From positions 186,001 through 250,000 of the forward strand of contig NZ_FXTS01000003.1 of NCBI RefSeq assembly GCF_900182785.1: 64,000 bases of DNA. Direction: 5' to 3'. A program made the position numbers and the translations under genes. Shown in pieces: positions 24,173 through 33,360 of the stretch (position 1 is the first letter of the stretch; each line of letters opens with the position of its first letter). The DNA comes from Oceanospirillum linum. Lineage in GTDB: Bacteria; Pseudomonadota; Gammaproteobacteria; Pseudomonadales; Halomonadaceae. Under the pieces are notes generated by a model. That model was given only the letters and a program-made list of their open reading frames with translations, had not been told where the DNA came from and did not search any database.

Positions 24173-25705
24173 ATGAGCGATACGGATAAGCCAGCAACAG
24201 CTTCTTCAGACACCAGCTACGATAACGATCTGCTTGCCGCTATCGATCTTGGCTCCAATAGCTTCCATCTGATGGTTGCCCGCTCCGTTCAGGAAGAGAT
24301 ACGGACGCTTGAACGCCTCGGCGAAAAAGTCCAGCTGGCAGCAGGCCTTGATCAGGAGAACAACCTGACCGAGGAAGCACAGCAAAGAGCTCTCAGCTGC
24401 CTGAAGCGGTTTGCCCCTTTTCTCACAGGTATTCATCCAGATAACATTCGTATTGTTGGTACAAATGCTCTTCGCGCCGCACGGAATACACCCTGTTTTC
24501 TCAACCGGGCGCAGAAAGTACTGGGGCACCCTCTGGAGATCATCAGTGGCCGGGAAGAAGCCCGCCTGATTTACATGGGCGCCGCACACTCTCTGGCAAC
24601 CCCTCAGGGCAGGCGCCTGGTAGCGGATATTGGTGGTGGTAGTACCGAGTTTATTATTGGCGAAGGCTTTGAACCCAAAGCACTGGAAAGCCTGCACATG
24701 GGCTGCGTTGCCTACAGCAAACGGTTCTTCCCGGATGGGCAGATAACCACTAAACGGTACCAACAAGCGGTACTGGCGGCCAAAAATGAGCTTTTGAATA
24801 TCGTCAAGCCATTCAAAAAGCTCAGCTGGCAACAAACTGTTGGCACCTCCGGCACGATCAAAGCCTGTGCGGCAGTGTTACAGCAAAATGGCTGGAGCGA
24901 AGGCCCGATTACCCGGGAAGCATTAACGAAACTTAGCAGAGCCTTACTCAAGTTCAAAGATCTTGATAGCGTTCAGCTAACCGGGCTCCGGTCTGACCGG
25001 GCAAGAGTCTTTCCAGCCGGGATTGCTATTCTGCAAGCGATTTTCGAGCTTCTGGACATCCAGGAGATGACGTTCACAGATGGCGCTCTGAGGGAAGGGA
25101 TCCTGTTTGATCTTCTTGGCCGCTTTTCTGACCATGATATCCGTGAAAAAACCGTAACCGCCCTGAGCGAGCGCTACCATTCAGACCTGTCTCAGGCAGA
25201 TGCCGTCACAAAAACAGCACTTCACCTTTTTGATCAGGTAAAAAATAACTGGAAGCTACAACATGACGAGCTGAGACAGGTACTGCGTTGGGCAGCCCAA
25301 CTGCATGAGATCGGTCTGGGCATCTCCCATAGTCAGTTCCACAAACATGGTGCTTACCTGTTGCATCACTCTGATTTGCCGGGCTTCTCGCACCAACACC
25401 AGTCAATGCTTGCTGTCCTGGTGCGTAGCCATCGCCGTAAATTCCCCATGGCCGAGTTCCGGTCTCAGCCGGACATTCTGGTACAACCTCTCATCTGCCT
25501 GGCCATACTTCTGCGCCTTGCCGTCCACCTGAACCATAGCCGTCCGGATGAAGCAAACCTCAGTGCAGACGTTAAGGTAGATGGCAAACAGATCTGGCTT
25601 AGTTTTCCGAATGGCTGGTTTGAGAGCAATCCTCTCACTCTGGCAGACTTAGAGACAGAGCAGGCTTATCTGCAGGCTTACGGCTATAAGCTAACCTTCG
25701 AGTAG
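24173..25705 (+). CDS. ppx: Exopolyphosphatase
   Basis: A 510-residue enzyme of the Ppx/GppA family that releases phosphate from the ends of polyphosphate. The ASKHA-fold signature AIDLGSNSFHLMV at 23-35 and the second phosphate loop VADIGGGSTEFIIG near residue 150 are intact, and the C-terminal HD-like helical part (QLHEIGLGISHSQFHKHGAY) is present. The ATG at 24173 is chosen because AGGA stands 5 nt upstream; an in-frame GTG at 24152 has none. The PhoB box upstream suggests induction by phosphate starvation. No ppk gene is in the window. Confidence 0.94.
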   Translation: MSDTDKPATASSDTSYDNDLLAAIDLGSNSFHLMVARSVQEEIRTLERLGEKVQLAAGLDQENNLTEEAQQRALSCLKRFAPFLTGIHPDNIRIVGTNALRAARNTPCFLNRAQKVLGHPLEIISGREEARLIYMGAAHSLATPQGRRLVADIGGGSTEFIIGEGFEPKALESLHMGCVAYSKRFFPDGQITTKRYQQAVLAAKNELLNIVKPFKKLSWQQTVGTSGTIKACAAVLQQNGWSEGPITREALTKLSRALLKFKDLDSVQLTGLRSDRARVFPAGIAILQAIFELLDIQEMTFTDGALREGILFDLLGRFSDHDIREKTVTALSERYHSDLSQADAVTKTALHLFDQVKNNWKLQHDELRQVLRWAAQLHEIGLGISHSQFHKHGAYLLHHSDLPGFSHQHQSMLAVLVRSHRRKFPMAEFRSQPDILVQPLICLAILLRLAVHLNHSRPDEANLSADVKVDGKQIWLSFPNGWFESNPLTLADLETEQAYLQAYGYKLTFE

Positions 25706-25760
25706 CCTACATCTGATCAGGAGCCGCCCCCAAGGGTAACGGCTCTTATATCTGCTTTGA

Positions 25761-26627
25761 TCACGATACCTTGTTTTTATCCTGATCCTTGCTTCTCAAT
25801 ACGGCGCGCAGTGGGCCGGAACAGCCATAACCCAAAAAAGCCACTAACAAGACAGTAGCCGGGTCATAGGCAACCACCACAAAGGCAAGGGCAATCACAA
25901 ACATAGTCAGAAATGGCACCCGACCTTTCAGATCGATCTCTTTAAAACTGCTATAGCGCACATTACTGACCATCAAGACACCAACCGCAGCCACAATAAA
26001 GGCTAATGCGTACTTATAGGATGTATCGATTAAGTTCAGATCACTGAAAGTCCAGACGATCCCGGCAATAATCGCCGCCGCAGCGGGGCTTGGTAAGCCG
26101 ATAAACCAGCGCTTATCCACTGAGCCAATCTGCGTATTAAAGCGTGCCAGGCGTAGTGCCGCACCTGCGACATAAATAAAAGCAGCAAACCAACCAATTT
26201 TACCGATATCCCCCAACATCCAGCTAAAAGACACCAGTGCCGGAGCAACACCAAAAGAGACCATATCCGCAAGGCTGTCATACTCTGCGCCAAACTCACT
26301 CTGAGTATTGGTCATACGGGCAACACGGCCATCAAGACCATCGAGAATCATGGAAACAAAAATTGCAATTGCGGCATTATCAAATACGCCATTCATTGCA
26401 GAAACGACAGCATAAAAACCGGAAAAAAGAGCACCAGTGGTAAACAGGTTTGGCAACAGGTAGATCCCTTTACGGCGAACCTTTTTGCCTTCCTCTACGG
26501 TCTCTTCTTCTATCTCATCCTCGCCCATCGACAACATGCGGGTCTCTTCCACAAAATCGTCATCGTGAGCTGATTTACTCTCAGCTTGAGCATTATCGGG
26601 CTGAGATTGCTTCTCTTGATCAGTCAT
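25761..26627 (-). CDS. pssA: CDP-diacylglycerol-serine O-phosphatidyltransferase
   Basis: A 288-residue membrane enzyme that makes phosphatidylserine, the precursor of phosphatidylethanolamine. The CDP-alcohol phosphatidyltransferase motif DG-x2-AR-x8-G-x3-D-x3-D is present as DGRVARMTNTQSEFGAEYDS followed by LAD. About eight hydrophobic segments follow an acidic N-terminal extension of ~45 residues (EEIEEETVEEGKK). It is the polytopic (Bacillus-type) PssA, not the peripheral E. coli type. ATG 26625-26627 has AGG 8 nt upstream. It is downstream of ilvC on the same strand, but a terminator separates them. Confidence 0.92.
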   Translation of the reverse strand: MTDQEKQSQPDNAQAESKSAHDDDFVEETRMLSMGEDEIEEETVEEGKKVRRKGIYLLPNLFTTGALFSGFYAVVSAMNGVFDNAAIAIFVSMILDGLDGRVARMTNTQSEFGAEYDSLADMVSFGVAPALVSFSWMLGDIGKIGWFAAFIYVAGAALRLARFNTQIGSVDKRWFIGLPSPAAAAIIAGIVWTFSDLNLIDTSYKYALAFIVAAVGVLMVSNVRYSSFKEIDLKGRVPFLTMFVIALAFVVVAYDPATVLLVAFLGYGCSGPLRAVLRSKDQDKNKVS

Positions 26628-26823
26628 TGAAAAACCTATCACTAAAGATTGAAGCAGACATTCTACACCCTGAGTGCCCTCTGTCTCTATCGCTGTCAGG
26701 TGTTAAATAGTTACCAAAAGCGCTGAAAACACCGCTTTCACGATAAAACCTGTTTTAACGCAAAAAGAGCAGTGAACTCCCCCCTTACCAGAGCAATCAG
26801 CGTCACAGAAACAACAGGCACAA

Positions 26824-26851
26824 AAAAGGGCCAGCATAAGCCGGCCCTTTT
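26824..26851 (-). terminator. Terminator downstream of ilvC
   Basis: A 9-bp perfect stem (AAAAGGGCC at 26824-26832, GGCCCTTTT at 26843-26851); on the minus strand it ends in a T run. Confidence 0.8.
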
Positions 26852-26868
26852 CAGATCAGAAAAGAAAC

Positions 26869-27885
26869 TTAGTTCTTTTCTTTGTCTACGATCTTGCTTG
26901 CTGCAATCCAAGGCATCATAGCGCGCAGTTTCTCACCAGTTTGCTCGATTGGGTGTGCAGCATTGTTACGACGACGAGCGGTCATTGAAGGGTAGTTCGT
27001 CTGACCTTCAGCGATAAACATTTTCGCATATTCGCCATCCTGAATGCGTTTCAGTGCGTTGCGCATCGCTTCACGGGACTGCTCGTTGATCACCTCTGGG
27101 CCGGTTACGTATTCACCGTACTCAGCGTTGTTAGAGATGGAGTAGTTCATGTTAGCGATGCCGCCTTCATACATCAGGTCAACAATCAGTTTCAGCTCGT
27201 GCAGACACTCGAAGTATGCCATTTCAGGAGCGTAACCCGCTTCTGTCAGGGTTTCGAAGCCCATTTTAACCAGCTCAACCGCACCGCCACACAGTACAGC
27301 CTGCTCACCAAACAGATCCGTTTCAGTCTCATCTTTAAAGGTTGTTTCGATGATACCGGAACGACCACCACCAACGCCCATAGCGTAAGACAGTGCCAGC
27401 TCTTTAGCAGAACCGGATGCATCACGGTAGATAGCGATCAGATCAGGAATACCACCGCCTTTAACGAATTCAGAACGAACCGTGTGACCTGGCGCTTTAG
27501 GTGCAACCATGATGACATCCAGATCAGCACGCGGCTCAACCTGGTTGTAATGGATGGAGAAGCCGTGAGCAAAAGCCAGAGTAGCACCCTGTTTGATGTT
27601 AGGAGCGATCTCTTCTTTGTACAGCTGACCCTGGAACTCGTCAGGAGTCAGAATCATAACCACATCAGCAGATGCTACAGCATCAGCAACGTCAGCTACT
27701 TTCAGACCATGAGCTTCCGCTTTAGCACGGGAAGAAGAACCCGCACGCAGACCAACGGTTACATCAACGCCAGAATCTTTCAGGTTGCACGCATGGGCAT
27801 GGCCCTGAGAACCGTAACCGATGATGGAAACCTTCTTGCCCTGGATGATGGACAGATCACAATCTTTATCGTAGTAAACTTGCAT
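26869..27885 (-). CDS. ilvC: Ketol-acid reductoisomerase (NADP+)
   Basis: A 338-residue class I (short) KARI that converts acetolactate or acetohydroxybutyrate to the dihydroxy acids of valine and isoleucine synthesis. The NADPH site GYGSQGHAHA starts at residue 23; the Mg2+-binding acidic region (FKDETETDLFGEQAVLCGG) and ECLHELKLIVDLMYEGG follow in the expected order. The single-knotted C-terminal domain and length set it apart from the long E. coli enzyme. It is divergent from the ilvY regulator, a classic arrangement. Confidence 0.97.
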   Translation of the reverse strand: MQVYYDKDCDLSIIQGKKVSIIGYGSQGHAHACNLKDSGVDVTVGLRAGSSSRAKAEAHGLKVADVADAVASADVVMILTPDEFQGQLYKEEIAPNIKQGATLAFAHGFSIHYNQVEPRADLDVIMVAPKAPGHTVRSEFVKGGGIPDLIAIYRDASGSAKELALSYAMGVGGGRSGIIETTFKDETETDLFGEQAVLCGGAVELVKMGFETLTEAGYAPEMAYFECLHELKLIVDLMYEGGIANMNYSISNNAEYGEYVTGPEVINEQSREAMRNALKRIQDGEYAKMFIAEGQTNYPSMTARRRNNAAHPIEQTGEKLRAMMPWIAASKIVDKEKN

Positions 27886-28201
27886 GTTGGCACGTCCTAT
27901 AAATTGGGTGTCTCAGTGCTATATGCCCTGAGATGCAGTTCTTGGTATCTGTTACTGAGATCTGCAGGCCGGGTAAGCCGTCAGATTCTTCATGTTTGTT
28001 AGGGTCAGCAGTAAAGTTCTGTCAGCTCTTGCGCTGTTCTTTATCTGGGGCGTTAACCTCTTTGGGTTGTTTATCGCCCTGCCTGTTCCTGTTGAAGCTA
28101 AGATAAACCAGCGCAATCATTGCGTAAAATGATATATATGCAACAATATATCCCGATTTATGCAACACAAGATTATCACCTGCTTCCTGAGGAGATTGCC
28201 G

Positions 28202-29080
28202 TTGGATACCCGACTGCTGAAACACTTTCTGGCCCTGTCTGAAACACTGCACTTTGGCCGCGCCAGCGAGGCTTGCCATATCAGCTCTTCAGCCCTGAGC
28301 CGTAGCATCAAACAACTGGAAGATTCCTTGGGCGTCAGCCTGTTTGAACGGGACAACCGCACCGTGAGCCTGACTCAGCAGGGCTTGAAGTTCCAGGTTT
28401 ATGCTCGGGAAGCACTCAGCCAGTGGGATATGATCCGTAATGCACTACTGGAGGATGCGCAGGAGTTGCAGGGTGAGCTCAGCATGTACTGCTCCGTGAC
28501 CGCCAGTTACAGTTTTCTGCACGATATTTTACGGCGCTTCCGAAGCCGCTACCCCAGGATTGAGATCAAATTGCATACCGGAGCCCCTGAACCTGCCGTT
28601 CATCGGGTATTAAATGGTGATGAAGATATCGCTATTGCCGCCCGACCCGATAACCTCTCCGGTGCCCTCGCATTTAAATCCACCGGCTTATCCCCACTTC
28701 TGTTTATCGCGCCTACAGATGATGCTGTTATCGCGCCCCAGTTTGCCGGTGATATTGAGCACGTAAACTGGTCCGACGTACCGATGATTCTCTCAGAACA
28801 AGGCTTAGCCCGTACACGGGTTGACCGTTGGTTCAGCAATAAAGCCCTGAAACCCAATATTTACGCCCAGGTTGCCGGTAATGAAGCGATTGTCAGCATG
28901 GTAAGCCTGGGGTTCGGTGTTGGTGTCGTGCCCAAAATCGTGCTGGAAAACAGCCCGTTGGCCAATACTGTTCAGGTCCTGCCTGTAACGCCAACGCTAC
29001 CTGCTTTTGACGTAGGTGTCTGCGTGTTGAAAAAGAAACTGAAGAATCCTCTGATCGAAGCATTTTGGGCCCAGCTGTAG
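28202..29080 (+). CDS. ilvY: LysR-type activator IlvY
   Basis: A 292-residue LysR regulator. The N-terminal winged helix (RLLKHFLALSETLHFGRASE, then ISSSALSRSIKQLEDSLG) matches IlvY, including FERDNRTVSLT. The TTG at 28202 is chosen as start because GAGGAG ends 7 nt upstream and the product then aligns with E. coli IlvY (MDLRDLKTF). IlvY activates ilvC when its substrates acetolactate or acetohydroxybutyrate accumulate. The 316-nt region 27886-28201 toward ilvC must hold the operator; no obvious palindrome was picked out by eye. Short open frames there on both strands are not convincing. Confidence 0.9.
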   Translation: MDTRLLKHFLALSETLHFGRASEACHISSSALSRSIKQLEDSLGVSLFERDNRTVSLTQQGLKFQVYAREALSQWDMIRNALLEDAQELQGELSMYCSVTASYSFLHDILRRFRSRYPRIEIKLHTGAPEPAVHRVLNGDEDIAIAARPDNLSGALAFKSTGLSPLLFIAPTDDAVIAPQFAGDIEHVNWSDVPMILSEQGLARTRVDRWFSNKALKPNIYAQVAGNEAIVSMVSLGFGVGVVPKIVLENSPLANTVQVLPVTPTLPAFDVGVCVLKKKLKNPLIEAFWAQL

Positions 29081-29123
29081 CCAGGCCATGACAACGGCAG
29101 CAAGGAAATAAAAAGACAGAAGC

Positions 29124-29166
29124 AAAAAAACCGCCGAGCCCTCACTTCAGAGTCAGCGGTTTTTCT
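29124..29166 (+). terminator. Terminator downstream of ilvY
   Basis: An imperfect stem AAAAAACCGC...GCGGTTTTTC around a ~20-nt loop, with T/A runs on both sides, located between the convergent ilvY and ilvH genes. Confidence 0.65.
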
Positions 29167-29215
29167 TGTGGCGTAACCTGCATACGCTCCGGCAGCAGGT
29201 TAAATTTCCGGTAAC

Positions 29216-29707
29216 TTAAAGACTAAGCACTTTCTCACCACGGGAGATACCGGATACACCGGTACGCACTACTTCCAGAACCGTATTCAGCCCCAGAGCC
29301 TGAATAAAGGCATCCAGCTTATCACCTTCACCGGTCATCTGGATCGTGTAGGTCGTACTGGTCATATCTACGATCTGACCCCGGAAGACATCCGTTGTGC
29401 GTTTAATTTCTGCACGCTGGGCACCCACGGCCTTCACTTTAATCAGCATCAGCTCACGCTCAATATGCTGACCTTCGGTCAGGTCAACCAGCTTCACCAC
29501 ATCAAGCAATTTGTTCAGCTGCTTGGTGATCTGCTCAATCACCTGATCTGAACCAACAGTAGTCAGAGTCAGGCGAGACAGCGTCGGGTCTTCCGTTGGT
29601 GCCACGTTCAGCGATTCAATGTTGAAATTACGCTGAGAGAACAGGCCCACAACACGGGACAGCGCACCAGCCTCGTTTTCCATTAAGATGGAGATAATGT
29701 GTCTCAT
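29216..29707 (-). CDS. ilvH: Acetolactate synthase small (regulatory) subunit
   Basis: A 163-residue regulatory subunit. The N-terminal ACT domain (MRHIISILMENEAGALSRVVGLFSQRNFNIES in outline, with the valine-binding N11-A-G region) spans residues 4-74, followed by a second ferredoxin-like domain. It activates the large subunit and gives feedback inhibition by valine. It starts 2 nt after the ilvI stop codon, so the two are co-transcribed and probably coupled. Confidence 0.96.
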   Translation of the reverse strand: MRHIISILMENEAGALSRVVGLFSQRNFNIESLNVAPTEDPTLSRLTLTTVGSDQVIEQITKQLNKLLDVVKLVDLTEGQHIERELMLIKVKAVGAQRAEIKRTTDVFRGQIVDMTSTTYTIQMTGEGDKLDAFIQALGLNTVLEVVRTGVSGISRGEKVLSL

Positions 29708-29709
29708 GA

Positions 29710-31431
29710 TCAGGTACGCTCCGTCTTACTCAGCAACATGTCACGCATTGATCCTTGCGGGATCTGCATTGGGTAAACGTGCTCTTTCGGATCGACCATT
29801 ACGTTTACAAACACCAGCTCATCTTTCATAGCAAAGGCTTTTTCAAGCGTTGGCTCAAGGTCTTCAATACGATTAACCGTCATGGCAACGTGACCATAAG
29901 CTTCAATCAGCTTCTCAAAGTCCGGCAGGGATTCCATATAAGAGTGTGAGTGACGCTCTTTATAGTTCAGATCCTGCCACTGGCGCACCATACCCAACGA
30001 CTGGTTGTTCAGGTTGATGATCTTCACCGGAATGTTGTACTGCTTACAGGTCGACAGTTCCTGCAGCATCATCTGGAAACTACCCTCACCTGTGACCAGT
30101 GCCACGTCGTTATCCGGATAGTTCAGTTTGATGCCCATCGCCGCCGGGAAACCAAAGCCCATGGTGCCAAGACCGCCGGAAGTGATCCAACGATTAGGCT
30201 TATCGAACTTATAGTACTGAGCCGCAAACATCTGGTGCTGACCAACATCGGTCACCACATAAGCATCACCCTTGGTCACACGCCATAACGCTTCGACCGC
30301 CTGCTGAGGCTTGATCGGACGATCTTCCTCCGCCTGATACAGTTCGGTATGCGCCGCACGCCACTCATTGATCTGCTTCCACCACTCCGCCAGAGCATCA
30401 GCATCAGGAGAGGTCTTCGACTGATCCAGTAGAGCCAACATCTCATTCAGAACCGAATCAACCGGGCCAACAATCGGTACATCGGCACGAACAGTCTTGG
30501 AGATAGAGGTTGGATCGATATCCACATGAACAATTTTTGCCGTTGGGCAAAACTTACTGACATTATTGGTTGCACGATCATCGAAACGAGCACCAATGCA
30601 AACAATCAGGTCAGAACTGTGCATCGCCATGCTAGCCTCATAGCTACCATGCATCCCCAGCCAGCCGACACTTTGCTCATCAGTTTGAGGAAAAGAGCCA
30701 ATCCCCATCAGAGATGTTGTAACCGGGAAACCCAGCTTCTTCGCCAATTCAGTGAACTGCGCAGACGATTTACCCAGGATAACACCGCCACCGCCATAGA
30801 TAATCGGGCGCTTGGCTTTCTGCATCAGCTCAACCGCTTTCTTGATCTGGCCGGTGTGACCGCGGGTCACAGGGTTATAGGAGCGAAGCTTCACTTTTTT
30901 CGGATATTCGTATTCAAAGCGATCCGTCGGGGCGGTCATATCCTTAGGGATATCTACAACCACAGGGCCCGGACGACCGGTTGAAGCGATATAGAAAGCT
31001 TTCTTGATGATCTCAGGAATTTCCGATGCGTGCTTCACGCTGAAACTGTGCTTTACCACAGGGCGGGAAACACCAATTATATCGGTCTCCTGGAAGGCGT
31101 CTTCGCCTATCAGATGACTCATTACCTGACCACAGATAACAACCATAGGAATCGAATCCATATACGCGGTTGCAATACCCGTTACTGTGTTGGTCGCGCC
31201 GGGACCCGAGGTAACAAGAACCACACCTGGCTTACCCGCTGCACGGGCGTAACCGTCGGCCATGTGGGTAGCACCCTGCTCATGACGTACCAGAATGTGT
31301 TTAACCTTATCTTGGCGGAATATGGCATCGTAAATGTGAAGTGCCGATCCGCCGGGATAACCGTAGATATACTCAACGCCCTCATCCTGAAGAGAACGAA
31401 CGAGCATGTCGGCGCCAGAAAGTAATTCCAC
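29710..31431 (-). CDS. ilvI: Acetolactate synthase large subunit
   Basis: A 573-residue thiamine-diphosphate enzyme making acetolactate and acetohydroxybutyrate. The catalytic Glu51 lies in LVRHEQGATHMADGYARA, FAD-binding segments occupy the middle, and the thiamine-diphosphate/Mg motif is GEGSFQMMLQELSTCKQYN, with GEG instead of the commoner GDG. It starts at GTG 31429-31431; the product then begins MELLSGADMLVRSL, matching E. coli IlvI, and GGGGG stands about 10 nt upstream. It forms an operon with ilvH and is preceded by a long structured leader. Confidence 0.96.
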   Translation of the reverse strand: MELLSGADMLVRSLQDEGVEYIYGYPGGSALHIYDAIFRQDKVKHILVRHEQGATHMADGYARAAGKPGVVLVTSGPGATNTVTGIATAYMDSIPMVVICGQVMSHLIGEDAFQETDIIGVSRPVVKHSFSVKHASEIPEIIKKAFYIASTGRPGPVVVDIPKDMTAPTDRFEYEYPKKVKLRSYNPVTRGHTGQIKKAVELMQKAKRPIIYGGGGVILGKSSAQFTELAKKLGFPVTTSLMGIGSFPQTDEQSVGWLGMHGSYEASMAMHSSDLIVCIGARFDDRATNNVSKFCPTAKIVHVDIDPTSISKTVRADVPIVGPVDSVLNEMLALLDQSKTSPDADALAEWWKQINEWRAAHTELYQAEEDRPIKPQQAVEALWRVTKGDAYVVTDVGQHQMFAAQYYKFDKPNRWITSGGLGTMGFGFPAAMGIKLNYPDNDVALVTGEGSFQMMLQELSTCKQYNIPVKIINLNNQSLGMVRQWQDLNYKERHSHSYMESLPDFEKLIEAYGHVAMTVNRIEDLEPTLEKAFAMKDELVFVNVMVDPKEHVYPMQIPQGSMRDMLLSKTERT

Positions 31432-31812
31432 CGTAGTGAACCCCCAAATTTGAGTTCCCCGTCATCTTTGGACTGTCGGGAACATCGAGCTAAAAGAATG
31501 CTTTCCAATAGGTGCGGACTATGTGACTGATAGATTAAGGGCAGCCACGCGCGCGCTCCTGATCATGCAGGCTCATGACTAGGCTGCCTTACCTGGCACA
31601 TAGAACCGGATAGGTTCTGCACTCTTCTTCGCACGGGTAGATGCGGATCGGGGCGTCAGCCAGGCCTGGCGGGTAAACCTGGGCCTGCTATTCCTTCGGT
31701 GGGTAAATAAAGCCTGTTTACCCTTTCGCGTAGACGGTCGGGGTTCGCCCTGTATCTACGCCCGGAAAATAAGGACAATTAGGTTCTAACAGCAGGTTAA
31801 AGATGTCAATAG
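31432..31812 (-). promoter_or_regulatory. Hairpin-rich leader of the ilvI-ilvH operon, with candidate promoter
   Basis: Between a possible promoter (minus-strand TTGACA at 31804-31809, TAGAAC 15 nt on) and the ilvI start lies ~340 nt of GC-rich, non-coding DNA with at least five consecutive perfect stems: GCGTAGA/TCTACGC (31728-31761), GGGTAAA/TTTACCC (31701-31723), CAGGCC/GGCCTG (31661-31687), AGAACC/GGTTCT (31602-31618) and GGCAGCC/GGCTGCC (31540-31588). No Leu/Ile/Val-rich leader peptide was found. A cis-regulatory RNA is likely, but its class is not identified. The remaining part of the 735-nt gap (31813-32166) is AT-rich and shows no gene. Confidence 0.55.
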
Positions 31813-32166
31813 AACAATAGGGCGAGTTAGGGGGTTAAGACTGCTTTTTGGTGCAATGCAAAATAAAAACCGGCTTTTTTAGTAAAATCATTCCACTAGC
31901 CGCACTGAATCCACAAATTTTACATGGGATTTTCAGAGAACTGTTCCCTCAACGTCAACCTTTAGATAAGTGAAAAGCGCCCCCTCTTAGGCTGTTTTTT
32001 TCCAGGTGTTCTCTGCTCGAGAAACGGAGCTTTAACGTCAAAAGATGCAATTGAATTATTGTAGAAGCTGGGGGCTCTGGTCGTTACAATCTTTGGTAAT
32101 TCTGTTCGCTGCTAAGGGTTTACTAAAAAGTCGGAGCACACAGAACCAGACTAAGGAAAGTTCATT

Positions 32167-33315
32167 ATGAGCTTTGCAAATAAAAATGGAATACAGGGAT
32201 TAATTGTGAATAACCGAAAGCTTTTAAAAATTACAGCCTTAAGCCTAATCATGACAGGCTGTGCGTCCTCAAAGCCGGTAGAGGATACAACACCTCTAGC
32301 AGAAACCAGCATTCTGGAGGCAAAGTACTCTATTGGGGGCTTCATACTACCTGATAGCAAGGGAAGCGTGACTATTTATACGCAACCTGAACGCCGGGCA
32401 ATCAAGGATACGGTTAAATATGACTCTTGGTTTGCCCGTCAGATGATAGGCAATGCTGATAAAACAATGATTGCGCGTGTTGATAAAAATCTGCAATGGC
32501 ACCTTGATCACGATGAAAAAGCTTTTTACGAGTGCCCTCTGTCTGGCTGTAGTGACACAAGTATTTGGGATCAGCTTGAGAAGCAGCAAGATAACGAAGA
32601 AGAGAATGACTACTATGACCCATCCGGCGGGGACTCCTGCAAGCTGACTTCGTCAGACTTTAAATTTAACATCACCCCTAAGGATAAACAGCGCACAGTG
32701 AACGGCTTTAAGGCTGATCAGTATGTGGCCCAGTGGACCATGACCACCCAGGATGAACAAGGGCTGGAAGATAAGCATGTGGTAAAAATGGACTTCTGGA
32801 TGACCAAGCCTGACGAAACAACTAAAGAGGTGTGGGACATTAATGGTCAGTACAACAGAAACTACTTAAGCAAAGTTTCAGATCAGACAAACCCATTATC
32901 TAACTTCTTTAATAATCAGGTTTTTGGTGCAATTTCTATGATCTCGGGTGATATCGAGAAAAAAGAGATGGACAACGATTCTGAAGTGGTTAAAAAGCTG
33001 AAAGCAATACCGGGCTACCCTGTATCCATTAAACTTGAGTGGTTCGCTGACAGTCAGGCCTGCCAGCAAGTAACGAAAAAAGCAGAGAAAAAAGAAACTG
33101 CGTTCAGTATAAAAGACCCCCTGGGCTCTTTGACAAAGATGGCCGAAGATATTGCAGAAAAACGAGTTAATAAAGAAGTTGAAAAACGCACAACTCGTGA
33201 TACCAGCAAACCTATGCTGTCTTATATCTACGATGTCACTAACGTTAAGGTACAACAGGAGCGTGGCAGCCGCTTTGACGTCCCCAAAGGATACAAACTA
33301 ACAGATCGTCAGTAA
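32167..33315 (+). CDS. Hypothetical lipoprotein (DUF4412-like)
   Basis: A 382-residue predicted lipoprotein with lipobox MTGC (Cys32). AAGGAAAG precedes the ATG; a GTG at 32206 with GGGA upstream would give a more standard signal peptide, so the true start is uncertain. The mature part begins with short beta strands (KGSVTIYTQPERRAIKDTVK, then MIARVDKNLQWHLDHDEKAF) that resemble DUF4412-type proteins, has a Cys pair CPLSGC, and a charged helical C-terminal region. Function is unknown. It lies at the left edge of the accessory stretch and is AT-richer than its housekeeping neighbours. The stop codon is followed directly by a degraded ATPase copy. Confidence 0.75.
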   Translation: MSFANKNGIQGLIVNNRKLLKITALSLIMTGCASSKPVEDTTPLAETSILEAKYSIGGFILPDSKGSVTIYTQPERRAIKDTVKYDSWFARQMIGNADKTMIARVDKNLQWHLDHDEKAFYECPLSGCSDTSIWDQLEKQQDNEEENDYYDPSGGDSCKLTSSDFKFNITPKDKQRTVNGFKADQYVAQWTMTTQDEQGLEDKHVVKMDFWMTKPDETTKEVWDINGQYNRNYLSKVSDQTNPLSNFFNNQVFGAISMISGDIEKKEMDNDSEVVKKLKAIPGYPVSIKLEWFADSQACQQVTKKAEKKETAFSIKDPLGSLTKMAEDIAEKRVNKEVEKRTTRDTSKPMLSYIYDVTNVKVQQERGSRFDVPKGYKLTDRQ

Positions 33316-33360
33316 CGCCTGCACCTCGGCCTGGCTATAAGCTGGGCTGAGGTTTATGTC

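Noticed and set aside
27199..28002. A 267-codon frame opposite ilvC
   Set aside because: Shadow of ilvC; composition (Thr/Arg/Asn-rich) is typical of antisense translation.
27991..28279. Short membrane-like frames on both strands between ilvC and ilvY
   Set aside because: The + frame (MFVRVSSKVL...) and the - frame cover the same DNA; hydrophobicity in one is mirrored in the other. Neither has a good ribosome-binding site, and the region must hold the IlvY operator.
31540..31761. RNase P RNA, tmRNA or a tRNA cluster as explanation of the hairpin-rich region
   Set aside because: No conserved core sequences of these RNAs were found.
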